Assembly (NCBI GenBank): GCA_903822435.1
Contig: CAIJPE010000225.1
Coordinates: 1-37,936 of the forward strand
Source: an uncultured beta proteobacterium
Lineage (GTDB): Bacteria > Pseudomonadota > Gammaproteobacteria > Burkholderiales > Burkholderiaceae_C
Direction of reading: 5' to 3'
DNA length: 37,936 nucleotides
Below the pieces are notes generated by a model. It worked only from the letters and a program-made list of their open reading frames with translations. It did no database searches and was not told the DNA's origin. The translations under genes were made by a program, and so were the position numbers. Positions 27,583-37,936 of the stretch are shown here, piece after piece (within the stretch, counting starts at the first letter, position 1; each line of letters begins with the position of its first letter).

Positions 27583-29295
27583 TTACTTCGAGACCAGGAA
27601 CTCGGGTGCGGCCAGCACCATCACCAGGGCCGCGTAGATGCGGTTGTTGCGCGCGGTGGCGGTGCCTGCCGGCATGCCGTCCAGCGCGGGCTTCATCAGC
27701 GCCAGCGTGGCCGTGCCGAGCTGGTTGGCCGCCAGCACGAGGTTCAGTTCGTCGAGCAGCGCCTGGGCATCGTCGGCCAGGGCCTGCAGCGCCGTGTAGT
27801 CGGCCTTGAAATCGCCGACGCCGCTGCTGACCACCGTCTGCATGTAGTTCACATAGCCCACCACCGACGATTCATTGGTGATCTGGAATTCGGGGGCCAC
27901 CAGGGCGGCCGTGCCGATGCCGCTGTTGGGCGGCACGTATCCTGGCCGGAAGAAGTTGAACACCGTAGGCGACCGCAAAGGGCTCTGCCCGAGGCGGGTG
28001 GCGGGGTCGGAGGTGTCGCCGATGGTCCAGGCATCGCTGGGCGAGGTAGCCCCGAAAGCCCGCGCCCAACCGACCAGGCGCATCACCGGTTCGCGCAGCT
28101 TGCCGAAGGATGTGGTCGTGAGGTTGGCGGCATTGCGGGCTTCGTCGTCCAGCAGGATGGACTTCACCACGGCCTTGAGATTGCCCTTCACACCGCTGCC
28201 GTCGTTCAGGAACACGCCGGCCACCCGCTGCACGTAAGCCGGGCTCGGGTTGCTGGTGACCAGCCGCTGAATGAGCTGGCGGCTGACGAAAGGGGCGACA
28301 TTGGGGTGGGCGAAGATGATGTCCAGCGCCGCATTGAGCGAAGCCGGGCCGTCCAGCCCCGCCGGCACGGTGGAACCCAGGAAGGTGGAGGCCCCGGTCT
28401 CGTGCCGGCTGGCGACCTGCACCATCGGCCGGGTGCGGTAGTCGGGCGTGGTGGTGCCCGTGCCGGAGGTGTCGGCGTCCCAGCCCGTGAAGATGCGGGC
28501 CAGGCCAGTGATGTCGTCCAGGGTGTAGGTTTCCTGGGTCTTGCCTGCCACCAGCTTGGGCGTGCCGTCCAGGTTCAGCTGCAGCAGGCCGATGCTGAAG
28601 AGTTGCATCAGCTCGCGGGCGTAGTTCTCGTCGGGCAGGGCGCCCGTGGTGGCGTTGTACTTGACGTTGCCCAGGAAGGTCAGGTACTGGCCCATGGTGG
28701 GGTGGGTGGAGACGGTCTGCAGCAGCGTGCGGTAGTTGCCGAAGGCATTCGCTTCCAGAAGGTCGAGGAAGGCGGCGCCGGCAAATTGGCGCCACCCGCC
28801 GGACAGCCCCAGCAAGGACACCACCACGATTTCGGACAAGGCCATCGTGACGCGCTGGCGCAGCGTGTCGGGGGACGCGATGAGCTTGCGCCAATGGCTG
28901 GGGTCGAAGCCCGTGAAGCCGTTCTTGAAGGTGTTGTTGACGCCCGCGGCGTCGTAGCCCTTGCCGAGCAGCCAGCTCACCCGCGTGGGCGAGGCAGCCA
29001 TGGCGAACTGCTCGTCCAGCCAGCCGGCATAGCCCAGGCTCTGCACACGGGCGATCTGCGCGCGGTCGGCGCCCATGGAGGCCTGCGCCAGGAAGCGCGA
29101 TGCTTCGACTGCCGTGGGCGCGGAGGTGCCGCCACCCGTACCTCCACCCGACCCGTCACCCGGTGCCGCGCTGCCGCCACCGCCGCCGCAAGCCGCCAGG
29201 CTGGCTGCCAGTGCCAGCGCCCCCGCGGTTGAGGCTGCCTGTGGGGCTAGGGTGCCTGGGGCCGCCTGCCGACTGTCCTCGACCTGTACTTCCAT
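27583..29295 (-). CDS. DUF1800 exported protein, possible lipoprotein
   Basis: The 570-residue protein opens with a weakly charged N-region and then ALALAASLAACGGGGG, where LAAC fits a lipobox. A Gly/Ser/Thr-rich stretch (about 35-60) follows. The DUF1800 body contains ASRFLAQASMGADRAQI, RQRVTMALSEIVVVS, NYARELMQLFSIGL and IFTGWDAD. ATG 29295 has GGAGAG about 7 nt upstream. It is the first gene of the DUF1800-DUF1501 operon. In related loci the two proteins travel together, and roles in surface polymer handling have been suggested only from context. The signal lacks a classical lysine-rich start, so anchoring by lipid is a prediction. Confidence 0.88.
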   Translation of the reverse strand: MEVQVEDSRQAAPGTLAPQAASTAGALALAASLAACGGGGGSAAPGDGSGGGTGGGTSAPTAVEASRFLAQASMGADRAQIARVQSLGYAGWLDEQFAMAASPTRVSWLLGKGYDAAGVNNTFKNGFTGFDPSHWRKLIASPDTLRQRVTMALSEIVVVSLLGLSGGWRQFAGAAFLDLLEANAFGNYRTLLQTVSTHPTMGQYLTFLGNVKYNATTGALPDENYARELMQLFSIGLLQLNLDGTPKLVAGKTQETYTLDDITGLARIFTGWDADTSGTGTTTPDYRTRPMVQVASRHETGASTFLGSTVPAGLDGPASLNAALDIIFAHPNVAPFVSRQLIQRLVTSNPSPAYVQRVAGVFLNDGSGVKGNLKAVVKSILLDDEARNAANLTTTSFGKLREPVMRLVGWARAFGATSPSDAWTIGDTSDPATRLGQSPLRSPTVFNFFRPGYVPPNSGIGTAALVAPEFQITNESSVVGYVNYMQTVVSSGVGDFKADYTALQALADDAQALLDELNLVLAANQLGTATLALMKPALDGMPAGTATARNNRIYAALVMVLAAPEFLVSK

Positions 29296-29398
29296 GCCGC
29301 TCTCCTGCGTGTCCTATGACAACGGCAGGCGAGCGCTCCGGTTGAATGCGGTGCCGGTAAAGAAGTGGTGAAAGGCGTCAGCGCGTGTGGCAAGAAAG

Positions 29399-30793
29399 TC
29401 ACATTTGCGGGCCGTAAAGCGATGCCATCGCCGCCACGTAGGGGGCCGCGAAAGCGGCCTGCTGTACGTGCACACCCCGGGCCACACGCCGCTGCCCGGC
29501 CACCCACACCTCGCTCACGGCCGGGCTGTTGCCGGCAAAGACCCAGGCATCCAGCGCGTGGGTGGCGGGCATGCCCAACAGGCCCGGGGCCTCGGGGTCG
29601 AGCACGACGAGGTCGGCCCGGGCGCCGGTTCGCAGCCCCCAGCGCGGCAGGCCGGCGGCAGCGGCACCGCCTGCCAGCACGCGCTCGAAGAGGCGCGCGG
29701 CCGTCGCGCCACCCGCGCGCGACGGGTCGGCCGCCACGTTGCGCTCGCGCCGGATCAGGCGCTGCCCGTATTCGAGCCAGCGCAGTTCTTCAGCCGCGCC
29801 GCGGCCCACGTGGCTGTCGGTGCCCAGGCTCAGCGGCGTGCCCGCGGCCAGCCAGCGCGGCAGGTCGCACAGGCCGTCACCCAGGTTGGCCTCGGTGCTG
29901 GGGCACAGCACCACGCCAGCGCCGCTCGCGGCCACGGCTTCGATTTCGCCCGGCTTGGCGTGCGTGGCGTGAACCAGCTGCCACCGGGCATCCAGCGCAA
30001 ACTCGCGGGCCAGCCACTCGATGGGGCGGGCCTGCAAGTGCTGCTCGCAGGCCTGCACCTCGGCCGCCTGCTCGGCAATGTGGATGTGGATCGGGCCCGG
30101 GTCGCTGCCCAGGCCGGCCAGCAGGTCGCGCAGGGACGCGACCGGTGCCGCGCGCAGCGAATGGATCGCCACCCCGGCGCTGACCCGCGTTTGCCCGAGC
30201 GCCCGCACGCCGTCGCGCAGTGCCAGCACGGCAGCCGCATCGGCCTGGAATCGTTGCTGCTCGGGCCGCAGGCCCGGACTGTCGAAGCCCGCCCTTTCAT
30301 AAAGCACCGGCAGCAGCGTCAGCCCGATGCCGGTGTCGGCGGCCGCCTGCATCAGCGCCTGGCACATCGCCATCGGGTCGCCCCGCAGGGAGCCGGTGTG
30401 TTCATGGTGCAGGTAGTGGAATTCGCAGACCTGCGTGAAGCCGCCGGCCAGCAACTCGGCATACAACTGCGTGGCCACGGCCCGCAACTGCCCGGGGGTG
30501 ATGCGCCCGGCCACGCCGTACATGCGATCGCGCCACGACCAGAAGTCGTCGTGCTCGCCTTCGCGGCGTTCGGCCATCCCGGCAAAGGCCCGCTGGAAGG
30601 CGTGGCTGTGGGCGTCGACCAGGCCGGGCAGCACAGGGCCGGGCAGCAGCGTGGCGCCGGCTGGCGCGGGCGTGCCGGCCTCGATGGCGGTCCATTGCCC
30701 CGAACGGTCGGCCTGCAGCCGCACGGCATGCGCCCACTGTCCGTCGATCCAGGCCTGCGGCGCCCACAGCATCGTGTCGCCGCCACCGGTCAT
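29399..30793 (-). CDS. hutF: Formimidoylglutamate deiminase
   Basis: This amidohydrolase converts N-formimino-L-glutamate to N-formyl-L-glutamate and ammonia in histidine breakdown. The 464-residue TIM-barrel protein has the metal motif VDAHSHAFQRAFAGMAERR, then IHIHIAEQAAEV, HATHAKPGE and LGTDSHVGRGAAEELRWLEY, whose DSHVGR is typical of HutF rather than of guanine or cytosine deaminases. Its start overlaps the hutG stop by 4 nt (ATGA), so HutG and HutF are coupled although they act in reverse order. It is the last gene of the leftward hut arm. The DUF1800 gene begins 103 bp further on. Confidence 0.95.
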   Translation of the reverse strand: MTGGGDTMLWAPQAWIDGQWAHAVRLQADRSGQWTAIEAGTPAPAGATLLPGPVLPGLVDAHSHAFQRAFAGMAERREGEHDDFWSWRDRMYGVAGRITPGQLRAVATQLYAELLAGGFTQVCEFHYLHHEHTGSLRGDPMAMCQALMQAAADTGIGLTLLPVLYERAGFDSPGLRPEQQRFQADAAAVLALRDGVRALGQTRVSAGVAIHSLRAAPVASLRDLLAGLGSDPGPIHIHIAEQAAEVQACEQHLQARPIEWLAREFALDARWQLVHATHAKPGEIEAVAASGAGVVLCPSTEANLGDGLCDLPRWLAAGTPLSLGTDSHVGRGAAEELRWLEYGQRLIRRERNVAADPSRAGGATAARLFERVLAGGAAAAGLPRWGLRTGARADLVVLDPEAPGLLGMPATHALDAWVFAGNSPAVSEVWVAGQRRVARGVHVQQAAFAAPYVAAMASLYGPQM

Positions 30794-31587
30794 GCAGGCT
30801 TCCAGTCGAGCAGGGTCTGCACCAGCTGGCGCAGCAGCGGCGTGACCGATGCTGCACGTTCACCGTGCCAGAGGTAGGGCGGCGATTCGTCCATGTAGGC
30901 GCGCCAGCACATCTCGAGCTGCACGGCGTGCACGCCGTCGTTCGGCACGCCGAAGTGCCGCGTGATGTGGCCGCCCTTGAAGCGGCCGTCGACCACGTGG
31001 CTGTAGGTGGATTGGCTGGCCAGCGCGGCCGACAGCGCCTCTCGGAGGGTGGCCGCGCAGCTGGCGCCGCCCACCGTGCCCAGGTTCATGTGCGGCAGCG
31101 TGCCCGGAAACAGCCAGGGCAGCTCGCTCTTGATGCTGTGAGCGTCGAAGAGCACGGCGTGGCCGTGGCCGACGCGCAGCCGCGCCAGTTCATGCCCCAG
31201 CGCGTGGTGGTACGGGTGCCACACGGTGGCCACGCGGCGTTCGATCTCGGCCTCGTCGGGCTCGCAGCCCGGGTGGTAGAGCGGCTCGCCCGTGAAGTGC
31301 TGCGTCGGGCACAGACCCGTGTTGTTCTGGCCCACGTACATCGGCCCGCCGGTGGTCGGCCGGTTCAGGTCGATCAGGTAGCGGCTGTAGCGGGGCACGA
31401 TGAAGCTGGCGCCCATCTCGATGGCAAAGGCATAGAGCCGGTCGAGAAACCAGTCGGTGTCTTCGCAAGCCAGGGCCCGCTCGGTGTAGCGGTAGCGCTG
31501 GTCGGCCGGCAATTCGGTGCCGACGTGCGGCATGCTCAGCATCAGCGGCAGGCGGCCGCGGTGGAGGGTGTAGGCCATCTCGCTCAT
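30790..31587 (-). CDS. hutG: N-formylglutamate deformylase
   Basis: The enzyme hydrolyses N-formyl-L-glutamate to glutamate and formate, the last step of this histidine route. The 265-residue protein has [14 protein letters not shown] at the start, [29 protein letters not shown] with likely zinc ligands, and [20 protein letters not shown] near the end. ATG 31587 has AAAGGA 7 nt upstream and overlaps the hutI stop by 4 nt. The larger open frame to 32781 merely shadows hutI. The presence of both hutF and hutG shows the five-step route, not the direct formiminoglutamase route. Confidence 0.95.
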   Translation of the reverse strand: MSEMAYTLHRGRLPLMLSMPHVGTELPADQRYRYTERALACEDTDWFLDRLYAFAIEMGASFIVPRYSRYLIDLNRPTTGGPMYVGQNNTGLCPTQHFTGEPLYHPGCEPDEAEIERRVATVWHPYHHALGHELARLRVGHGHAVLFDAHSIKSELPWLFPGTLPHMNLGTVGGASCAATLREALSAALASQSTYSHVVDGRFKGGHITRHFGVPNDGVHAVQLEMCWRAYMDESPPYLWHGERAASVTPLLRQLVQTLLDWKPA

Positions 31588-32792
31588 GGTGGGGTCCTTT
31601 CGACGCCCCCGCACACCGACCGTATGCACCGGCCGTGCCCGAAGCGGTAGGCCAGGTCGCGCGGATGCTCGGCCTGCCAGACGGCGAAGTCGGCGCGCAG
31701 GCCCGGCGCCAGGCAGCCCCGGTCGCGCAGCCCGAGGGCCCGCGCAGCATGCTGCGTGACGCCGCGCCAGGCTTCCTCGGGGGTCAGCCGGAACAGGGTG
31801 CAGGCCATGTTGAGCATGAGCAGCAGCGACAGCGTGGGCGACGATCCCGGATTGTGGTCGGTGGCGATGGCGATGGGCACGCCCGCTTCGCGCAGGGCCT
31901 GCACCGGGGGCAACCGGGTCTCGCGCAGGAAGTAATACGCCCCGGGCAGCAGCACGGCCACCGTGCCGGCCGCGCGCATCGCCGCCACGCCGGCTTGCGA
32001 CAGGTGCTCCAGATGGTCGCAGCTCAGTGCCCCGTGGCGTGCAGCCAATGCCGCCCCGCCCTGGTCGCTGAGCTGCTCGGCGTGCAGCTTGATCGGCAGG
32101 CCCAGGCGCCCGGCGGCTTCGAAGATGCGCCGGGTCTGGGCGGGCGTGAAGCCGATGGTGTCGCAGAACGCATCCACCGCATCGACCAGGCCTGCAGCCT
32201 GCTGGCCGGCCAGCCAGCCGCAGGCGGCATCGATGTAGGCGTCGGCGCGGCCGGCGTACTCGGGCGGCAGCGCGTGCGCGCCCAGCGATGTGGTGCGCAC
32301 ACCGAGCGGCAGCTCGCGGCCCAGGCGCCGGGCCGTCGCCAGGCATCGCGCCTCGTCGGCCTCGGTCAGGCCATAGCCCGACTTGATCTCCAGCGTGGTC
32401 ACGCCTTCGGCCATCAGGGCCCGCGCGCGCAGGGCCGCGGTGCGAAAGAGTTCGTCGTCGCTGGCGGCCCGGGTGGCCGACACGGTGGAGCGGATGCCAC
32501 CGCCGGCGCGGGCAATCTCCTCGTAGGTGGCGCCCTGCAAGCGCTGTTCGAACTCGGCGGCCCGGTCGCCGCCGTAGACCAGGTGCGTGTGCGGGTCGAT
32601 CAGGCCGGGAGTGACCAGGGCGCCGGCCAGGTCGTGTTCGGTCTCGGGCGTCAGGCCCGGGGGCAGGGCGGCATCGGGCCCCACCCAGCGCAGTTGCCCG
32701 TGTTCCACCCACAGGGCCCCGTCTTCGACCAGGCCCCAGCCCTGCTCGCCCGCCAGCGTGGCCAGCCGCGCATGGCGCCACAGCGTGCTCAA
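31584..32792 (-). CDS. hutI: Imidazolonepropionase
   Basis: The enzyme opens the ring of 4-imidazolone-5-propionate to N-formimino-L-glutamate. The 402-residue amidohydrolase has [18 protein letters not shown] (metal ligands), [35 protein letters not shown] and [12 protein letters not shown]. The start is unusual: I prefer TTG 32792, which gives [15 protein letters not shown], has GGGA 6 nt upstream, and overlaps the hutD stop as TTGA. GTG 32804 is the alternative, adding four residues. No ATG fits. The 4-nt overlaps on both sides join hutD, hutI and hutG into one coupled message. Confidence 0.94.
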   Translation of the reverse strand: MSTLWRHARLATLAGEQGWGLVEDGALWVEHGQLRWVGPDAALPPGLTPETEHDLAGALVTPGLIDPHTHLVYGGDRAAEFEQRLQGATYEEIARAGGGIRSTVSATRAASDDELFRTAALRARALMAEGVTTLEIKSGYGLTEADEARCLATARRLGRELPLGVRTTSLGAHALPPEYAGRADAYIDAACGWLAGQQAAGLVDAVDAFCDTIGFTPAQTRRIFEAAGRLGLPIKLHAEQLSDQGGAALAARHGALSCDHLEHLSQAGVAAMRAAGTVAVLLPGAYYFLRETRLPPVQALREAGVPIAIATDHNPGSSPTLSLLLMLNMACTLFRLTPEEAWRGVTQHAARALGLRDRGCLAPGLRADFAVWQAEHPRDLAYRFGHGRCIRSVCGGVERTPP

Positions 32793-33361
32793 GGGCGTTC
32801 CCACGTCATCCACCAGGCCCGCAGCCTGCGGCGTGCCTCGGGCCAGTGCCACGCGGCGGCGTCGGCGGCGTCGGCCCACAGCAGCGTGCCGGCCGGTGCC
32901 TCCAAGGGTTTCCGGTCCACCCGCAGCGTGGTGTCGTCGGCCGTGAAGAAGGCCCGCCATCCGCAGCGGCCCGGGCCCTCGCTGCCGGGCTCTGCGCGTT
33001 GCAGCGTGCCGCGGCCGCCATCGCGGCGGATCATGAAGTTCAGGTCTTCGGTGGCCCCGTTCAGCAGGCGGCAGGCGGGGGCCGTTTCGCCGTCGAAGTG
33101 CAACGGTTCGCCACCCGCGCGAACCGTCACCTCGCCCTGTGGCAGGCCCAGCACCACACCCGGCCCTTCGACGACCGCGAACCAGCGCGCGATGCCGGGA
33201 TACGCCGAAAACGGCCCATCGCGGGTGATGGCCGCCACGCTCACCCGCAGCAGCCAGTCCCCCCCGGGCGCGGCCGGCGGCCACGCCAGAAGGTCGCGGG
33301 CCGTGCCGCCACCGTTGCGCCAGGGCTGTGGCTTTACCGAGCGCAGATTGACGCGGTTCAT
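32789..33361 (-). CDS. hutD: HutD family protein
   Basis: The 190-residue cupin-like protein belongs to the HutD/Ves family, marked by the start [21 protein letters not shown] and by [22 protein letters not shown] and NLMIRR-like sequence ([13 protein letters not shown]). HutD has no proven reaction. In Pseudomonas it is thought to set an upper limit on hut expression, perhaps by binding urocanate or formylglutamate. ATG 33361 is chosen over a GTG at 33391 because AGGA lies about 9 nt upstream and the family start follows. It is the first gene of the leftward hut arm, with its promoter presumably in the 223 bp before it. Confidence 0.92.
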   Translation of the reverse strand: MNRVNLRSVKPQPWRNGGGTARDLLAWPPAAPGGDWLLRVSVAAITRDGPFSAYPGIARWFAVVEGPGVVLGLPQGEVTVRAGGEPLHFDGETAPACRLLNGATEDLNFMIRRDGGRGTLQRAEPGSEGPGRCGWRAFFTADDTTLRVDRKPLEAPAGTLLWADAADAAAWHWPEARRRLRAWWMTWERP

Positions 33362-33450
33362 GGTGCCATTGTCCTGCGCCCAGGGGCGCACCGCGACAGG
33401 GCCTTCACACAGCCCTCTCGGCCTGCTGCACCCTTCAGGCGCCAGCTTGA

Positions 33451-33588
33451 CCCCTCGTCCAGGTCGAGGAAGGCCTGGTCGCCCTCGGCCAGCGGCCTTT
33501 CCTCGAGCAGCGGCCTGTGACCTCGGCCACCGGGATGGAAGTGGAATTGGTGGTGCGCGAGTCGACCGGGCCAGCGCCCCGGGCCTAG
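33451..33588 (+). other. Short coding-like frame between hutD and ltaE, possible gene remnant
   Basis: After a TGA at 33448-33450, 45 sense codons run to TAG 33586-33588. The peptide contains VEEGLVALGQRPFLEQRP and GMEVELVVREST, which looks like real protein sequence, but it has no clear start or ribosome site. Its stop overlaps the ltaE stop in the palindrome CTAG. It may be the end of a lost gene or a chance frame in GC-rich DNA. The remaining gap (33362-33450) shows no promoter that I trust. Confidence 0.2.
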
Positions 33589-34625
33589 CCCGCCAGCAGT
33601 TCCACCAGCACCCGCGCCGCCTGCTGGCACTGGGCCCGCGTCACGTCCAGGTGCGTCACCGCGCGCACCGTTCGAGGCCCGAAGGCGTTGACCAGCACCC
33701 CCCGCTCGCGGGCGCGGGCGCTGAGGGCGGGTGCGTCGAGCGGCAGCGCCTGCGGCAGGTGGAAGACCACGATGTTGGTCTGCACCGTGGCCAGGTCCAA
33801 CTGCACCGGCGCCCCGGCTGCCAGGGCTTCGGCCAGCACGCGGGCGTTGGCGTGGTCCTCGGGCAGCCGCGCCAGGTGATGGTCCAGTCCGTAAAGGGCC
33901 GCAGCCGTGAAGATGCCGTTCTGGCGCATGGCTCCGCCCAGGCGCTGGCGGTGCCGGTTGGCCGCCGTGATCGCCGCCCGGGTGCCCGCCAGCAACGAGC
34001 CGCCAGGCGCGCCGAGTCCTTTGCTGAAAGCCACGGCCACCAGGTCGAACGGAGCGGCCAGCGCCGCCACGGGCAGGCCGGTGGCGGCGCTGGCATTCCA
34101 CAGGCGCGCGCCATCCAGGAAGGTGGACAGGCCGAGTTCCCGCGCCACCGCGCAAATGCGCAGCACCTCGTCCTGCGGCACGATCACCCCGCCGGCCCGG
34201 TTGTGGGTGTTCTCCACCTCGACCAGCGTGGTGGTGGGGAAGATCGGGAAATTGCGCGGTTTGACCGCCGCGCGGAGGTCGTCCGCGCTGAAGCGCCCGC
34301 CTTGGCCGATCTCGTGGATCTGCACGCCGGCGTTGGCCGCCGCACCGCCCAGTTCATGCCAGGCGGCGTGGGATTCTCGGCTGGCCACCACCTCGTCGCC
34401 CGGCCTTGTCAAGGTGCGCAGTGCCACCTGGTTGGCCATGGTACCGGTGGGCATCCATACGGCCGCTTCCTTGCCCAGCAGTTCGGCGCACCGGGCCTGC
34501 AGTCGGTTCGTGCTGGGGTCTTCGCCGTACTGGTCGTCGCCCACTTCGGCGGCGGCCATCGCGGTTCTCATCGCGGCCGTGGGCCGCGTGACGGTGTCGG
34601 AACGGAGGTCGATGCGGTCGGTCAT
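33585..34625 (-). CDS. ltaE: Low-specificity L-threonine aldolase
   Basis: This PLP enzyme cleaves threonine or allo-threonine to glycine and acetaldehyde. The 346-residue protein starts MTDRIDLRSDTVTRPT and has DDQYGEDPSTNRL, FLPTGTM-like VWMPTGTMANQ, a cofactor-contact His in SRESHAAWHE, LDGARLWNAS, and the Schiff-base lysine K202 in AFSKGLGAPGGS. The frame runs on to 34670, but ATG 34625 matches the family start, with GGAAG about 10 nt upstream. It lies between the two arms of the hut locus and is 223 bp from hutD, so joint transcription with hut is uncertain. Its placement here is unusual. Confidence 0.93.
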   Translation of the reverse strand: MTDRIDLRSDTVTRPTAAMRTAMAAAEVGDDQYGEDPSTNRLQARCAELLGKEAAVWMPTGTMANQVALRTLTRPGDEVVASRESHAAWHELGGAAANAGVQIHEIGQGGRFSADDLRAAVKPRNFPIFPTTTLVEVENTHNRAGGVIVPQDEVLRICAVARELGLSTFLDGARLWNASAATGLPVAALAAPFDLVAVAFSKGLGAPGGSLLAGTRAAITAANRHRQRLGGAMRQNGIFTAAALYGLDHHLARLPEDHANARVLAEALAAGAPVQLDLATVQTNIVVFHLPQALPLDAPALSARARERGVLVNAFGPRTVRAVTHLDVTRAQCQQAARVLVELLAG

Positions 34626-34981
34626 GGGGCTGCTGCTTCCTGGGCTTGCTCGGCCGGCGCAGGATAGCAAGCGTGGCCCGCTTCAAGCCGCTGCGGGTGA
34701 CGTCGCCGAGGGTCTCGCCGGCTTCCTGCACGGCCCGCTCGATGACGTCCATCACCCGCCGGGCATGGTGCCCACATCGACCACGCCCTTGGCCACGGCA
34801 CGGCCCGGTCGGCTCGACGGAACGAAGAGTGCGCGGCCGCCCATCCGGACACGGGCGTTGACTCGACGATCGCTGCGGGTTGCCTCGAAGAGGCCCGCGC
34901 TCGTGCAGGGTCTATTCTTGTGGGCAGTCGCAGCGCCTGCGGGCATTGCCAACCACCACCCTCAGCCAGCGGGGCTCCGCC
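34626..34981. other. Divergent control region between ltaE and hutU (356 bp)
   Basis: No recognisable gene is seen here. On the minus strand two short coding-like pieces lie in different frames: one with RALFVPSSRPGRAVAKGVVD (about 34775-34865), and one with DVIERAVQEAGETLGDVTRS (about 34690-34750). They could be parts of one frameshifted remnant. A TTGACT (about 34857-34862) and a TATTCT (about 34912-34917) are poor promoter pieces with wrong spacing. I looked for a HutC-type TGTATATACA-like palindrome and found none. Confidence 0.4.
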
Positions 34982-36673
<1,692 letters not shown>

Positions 36674-36687
36674 GCCGGGCCGTCCCG

Positions 36688-37936
36688 ATGCTGCTGCGAC
36701 CCGGATACCTCACGCTGGACGAACTGCGGGCCATCCACGCAGGGGGCCAGCCGCTGCTGATGGACCCGGCGGCCTTGCCAGGCATCCTGGCCAGCGCGGC
36801 CGTGGTGCGGGCTGCGGCCGAGGGTGAAGCACCGGTCTACGGCGTCAACACCGGCTTCGGCAAGCTGGCCAGCACGCGCATCAGCGAGTCCGACCTGGCC
36901 ACGCTGCAGCTCAACCTCATTCGCAGCCACAGCGTGGGAGTGGGTGAGCCGTTGTCGGCGCCGGTGCTGCGCCTGATGCTGGCCGCCAAGGCCGCCAGCC
37001 TGGCTCGCGGGCACTCGGGGGTTCGGCCGGTGGTCGTGGACACCCTGCTGGCCGTGCACAACGCTGGCCTGGTGCCCTGCGTACCCAGCCAAGGCAGCGT
37101 GGGCGCCAGTGGCGACCTGGCGCCCCTGGCACACATGACCCTGGCCTTGCTGGGCGAGGGCGAATTCATCGTCGACGGCCAGCGCCGCCCGGCCGCCCAG
37201 GCGCTGGCGCGGGCTGGCATCGCCCCGCTGGTCCTCACCGCCAAAGAGGGCCTGGCGCTGATCAACGGCACGCAGACCAGCACCGCGCTGGCGCTGCACG
37301 CACTGTTCGGTTTCGCGCCCGTGCTGGAGGCCGCGCTCGTCATCGGTGCGCTGACGGTGGACGCGGCGCGCGGCAGCGACGGACCGTTCGACCCGCGCAT
37401 CCACGCCCTGCGCGGCCAGCCAGGGCAGATCGACGTGGCGCGCTGTTACCGCGGGCTGCTGGCCGGGAGCGCCATCCGCGCTTCGCACACGGTGGGGGAC
37501 GAGCGCGTGCAGGATCCCTATTGCCTGCGCTGCCAGCCCCAGGTGGTGGGGGCTTGCCTGGACCAGCTGCGCCACGCCGCCAGGGTGCTGCTGTGCGAGG
37601 CCAACGCCGTGACCGACAACCCCCTCGTGTTCGCCGAGGACGGCGCCATGATCAGCGGGGGCAACTTCCACGCCGAGCCCGTGGCCCTGGCGGCTGACGC
37701 CATGGCCTGTGCCGTTGCCGAGGTGGGCGCGATTGCCGAGCGGCGCATCGCCATGTTGATCGACAGCAGCGTCTCGCGCCTGCCGCCGTTCCTCACGGCC
37801 AACGCCGGGCTGAACAGCGGCTTCATGATCGCCCACGTGACGGCCGCCAGCCTGGCCAGCGAAAACAAGAGCCTGGCCCACCCGGCCAGCGTGGACAGCC
37901 TGCCCACCAGCGCCAACCAGGAAGACCATGTGAGCA
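36688..37936 (+). CDS. hutH: Histidine ammonia-lyase, cut by window end
   Basis: This lyase removes ammonia from L-histidine to form urocanate, the entry to the hut route. The first 416 codons are in the window. [15 protein letters not shown] holds A140-S141-G142, which cyclise to the MIO electrophile. Other blocks are [13 protein letters not shown] with the catalytic tyrosine region, [40 protein letters not shown] and [14 protein letters not shown] 36688 gives the usual N-terminus ([16 protein letters not shown]). A TTG at 36670, which overlaps the hutU stop as TTGA, is in frame and possible. About 90-100 codons should follow beyond the window. No mutation is visible. Confidence 0.95.
   Translation, partial: MLLRPGYLTLDELRAIHAGGQPLLMDPAALPGILASAAVVRAAAEGEAPVYGVNTGFGKLASTRISESDLATLQLNLIRSHSVGVGEPLSAPVLRLMLAAKAASLARGHSGVRPVVVDTLLAVHNAGLVPCVPSQGSVGASGDLAPLAHMTLALLGEGEFIVDGQRRPAAQALARAGIAPLVLTAKEGLALINGTQTSTALALHALFGFAPVLEAALVIGALTVDAARGSDGPFDPRIHALRGQPGQIDVARCYRGLLAGSAIRASHTVGDERVQDPYCLRCQPQVVGACLDQLRHAARVLLCEANAVTDNPLVFAEDGAMISGGNFHAEPVALAADAMACAVAEVGAIAERRIAMLIDSSVSRLPPFLTANAGLNSGFMIAHVTAASLASENKSLAHPASVDSLPTSANQEDHVS

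Noticed and set aside
34626..34981. HutC operator
   Set aside because: No TGTATATACA-like palindrome is present.

Overview
The window is about 38 kb of GC-rich bacterial chromosome. Gene content and protein style point to a betaproteobacterium of the order Burkholderiales, probably a relative of Leptothrix, Rubrivivax or Piscinibacter. The markers are a fused isobutyryl-CoA mutase IcmF, a LivM-LivG fusion, kynBUA, a split hut cluster using the HutF/HutG route, and a MutL carrying the endonuclease motif. The genus is inference. I see no rRNA, tRNA, CRISPR array or replication origin.

Left edge (1-1650): the end of an IS481-family element with the 5' part of its transposase, cut by the window, sits against a CTAG target site. 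It is followed by a secreted two-module protein whose base use looks less GC-rich than the rest of the window. This is the most accessory-looking part. Next comes a minus-strand operon of a DUF418 membrane protein followed by kynB-kynU-kynA, which turns tryptophan into anthranilate. A plus-strand CBS-domain protein and a membrane hybrid histidine kinase follow, then convergent coaX.

Centre (9.4-17.4 kb): icmF on plus meets, stop against stop, a minus-strand pair made of a haem-oxygenase-like diiron oxidase and an RpfF-type (DSF synthase) crotonase. mutL is divergent from that pair, and a GAF-GGDEF diguanylate cyclase follows on minus. The oxidase/RpfF-like pair is the best candidate for a little-described system: a fatty-acid-derived signal or product made by two consecutive enzymes.

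Right half (17.5-37.9 kb): a complete branched-chain amino acid ABC operon on minus (binding protein, LivH, LivM-LivG fusion, LivF), then acnA, a VapBC-type toxin-antitoxin pair with a recognisable promoter and operator, and a DUF1800/DUF1501 pair of exported proteins of unknown function. Last is a histidine-utilisation locus in two divergent arms. hutD-hutI-hutG-hutF runs leftward with 4-nt overlaps, and hutU-hutH runs rightward with hutH cut by the window end. A low-specificity threonine aldolase gene lies between the arms. The overall theme is amino-acid catabolism (Trp, His, branched-chain, Thr) feeding the TCA cycle, with signalling genes interspersed.
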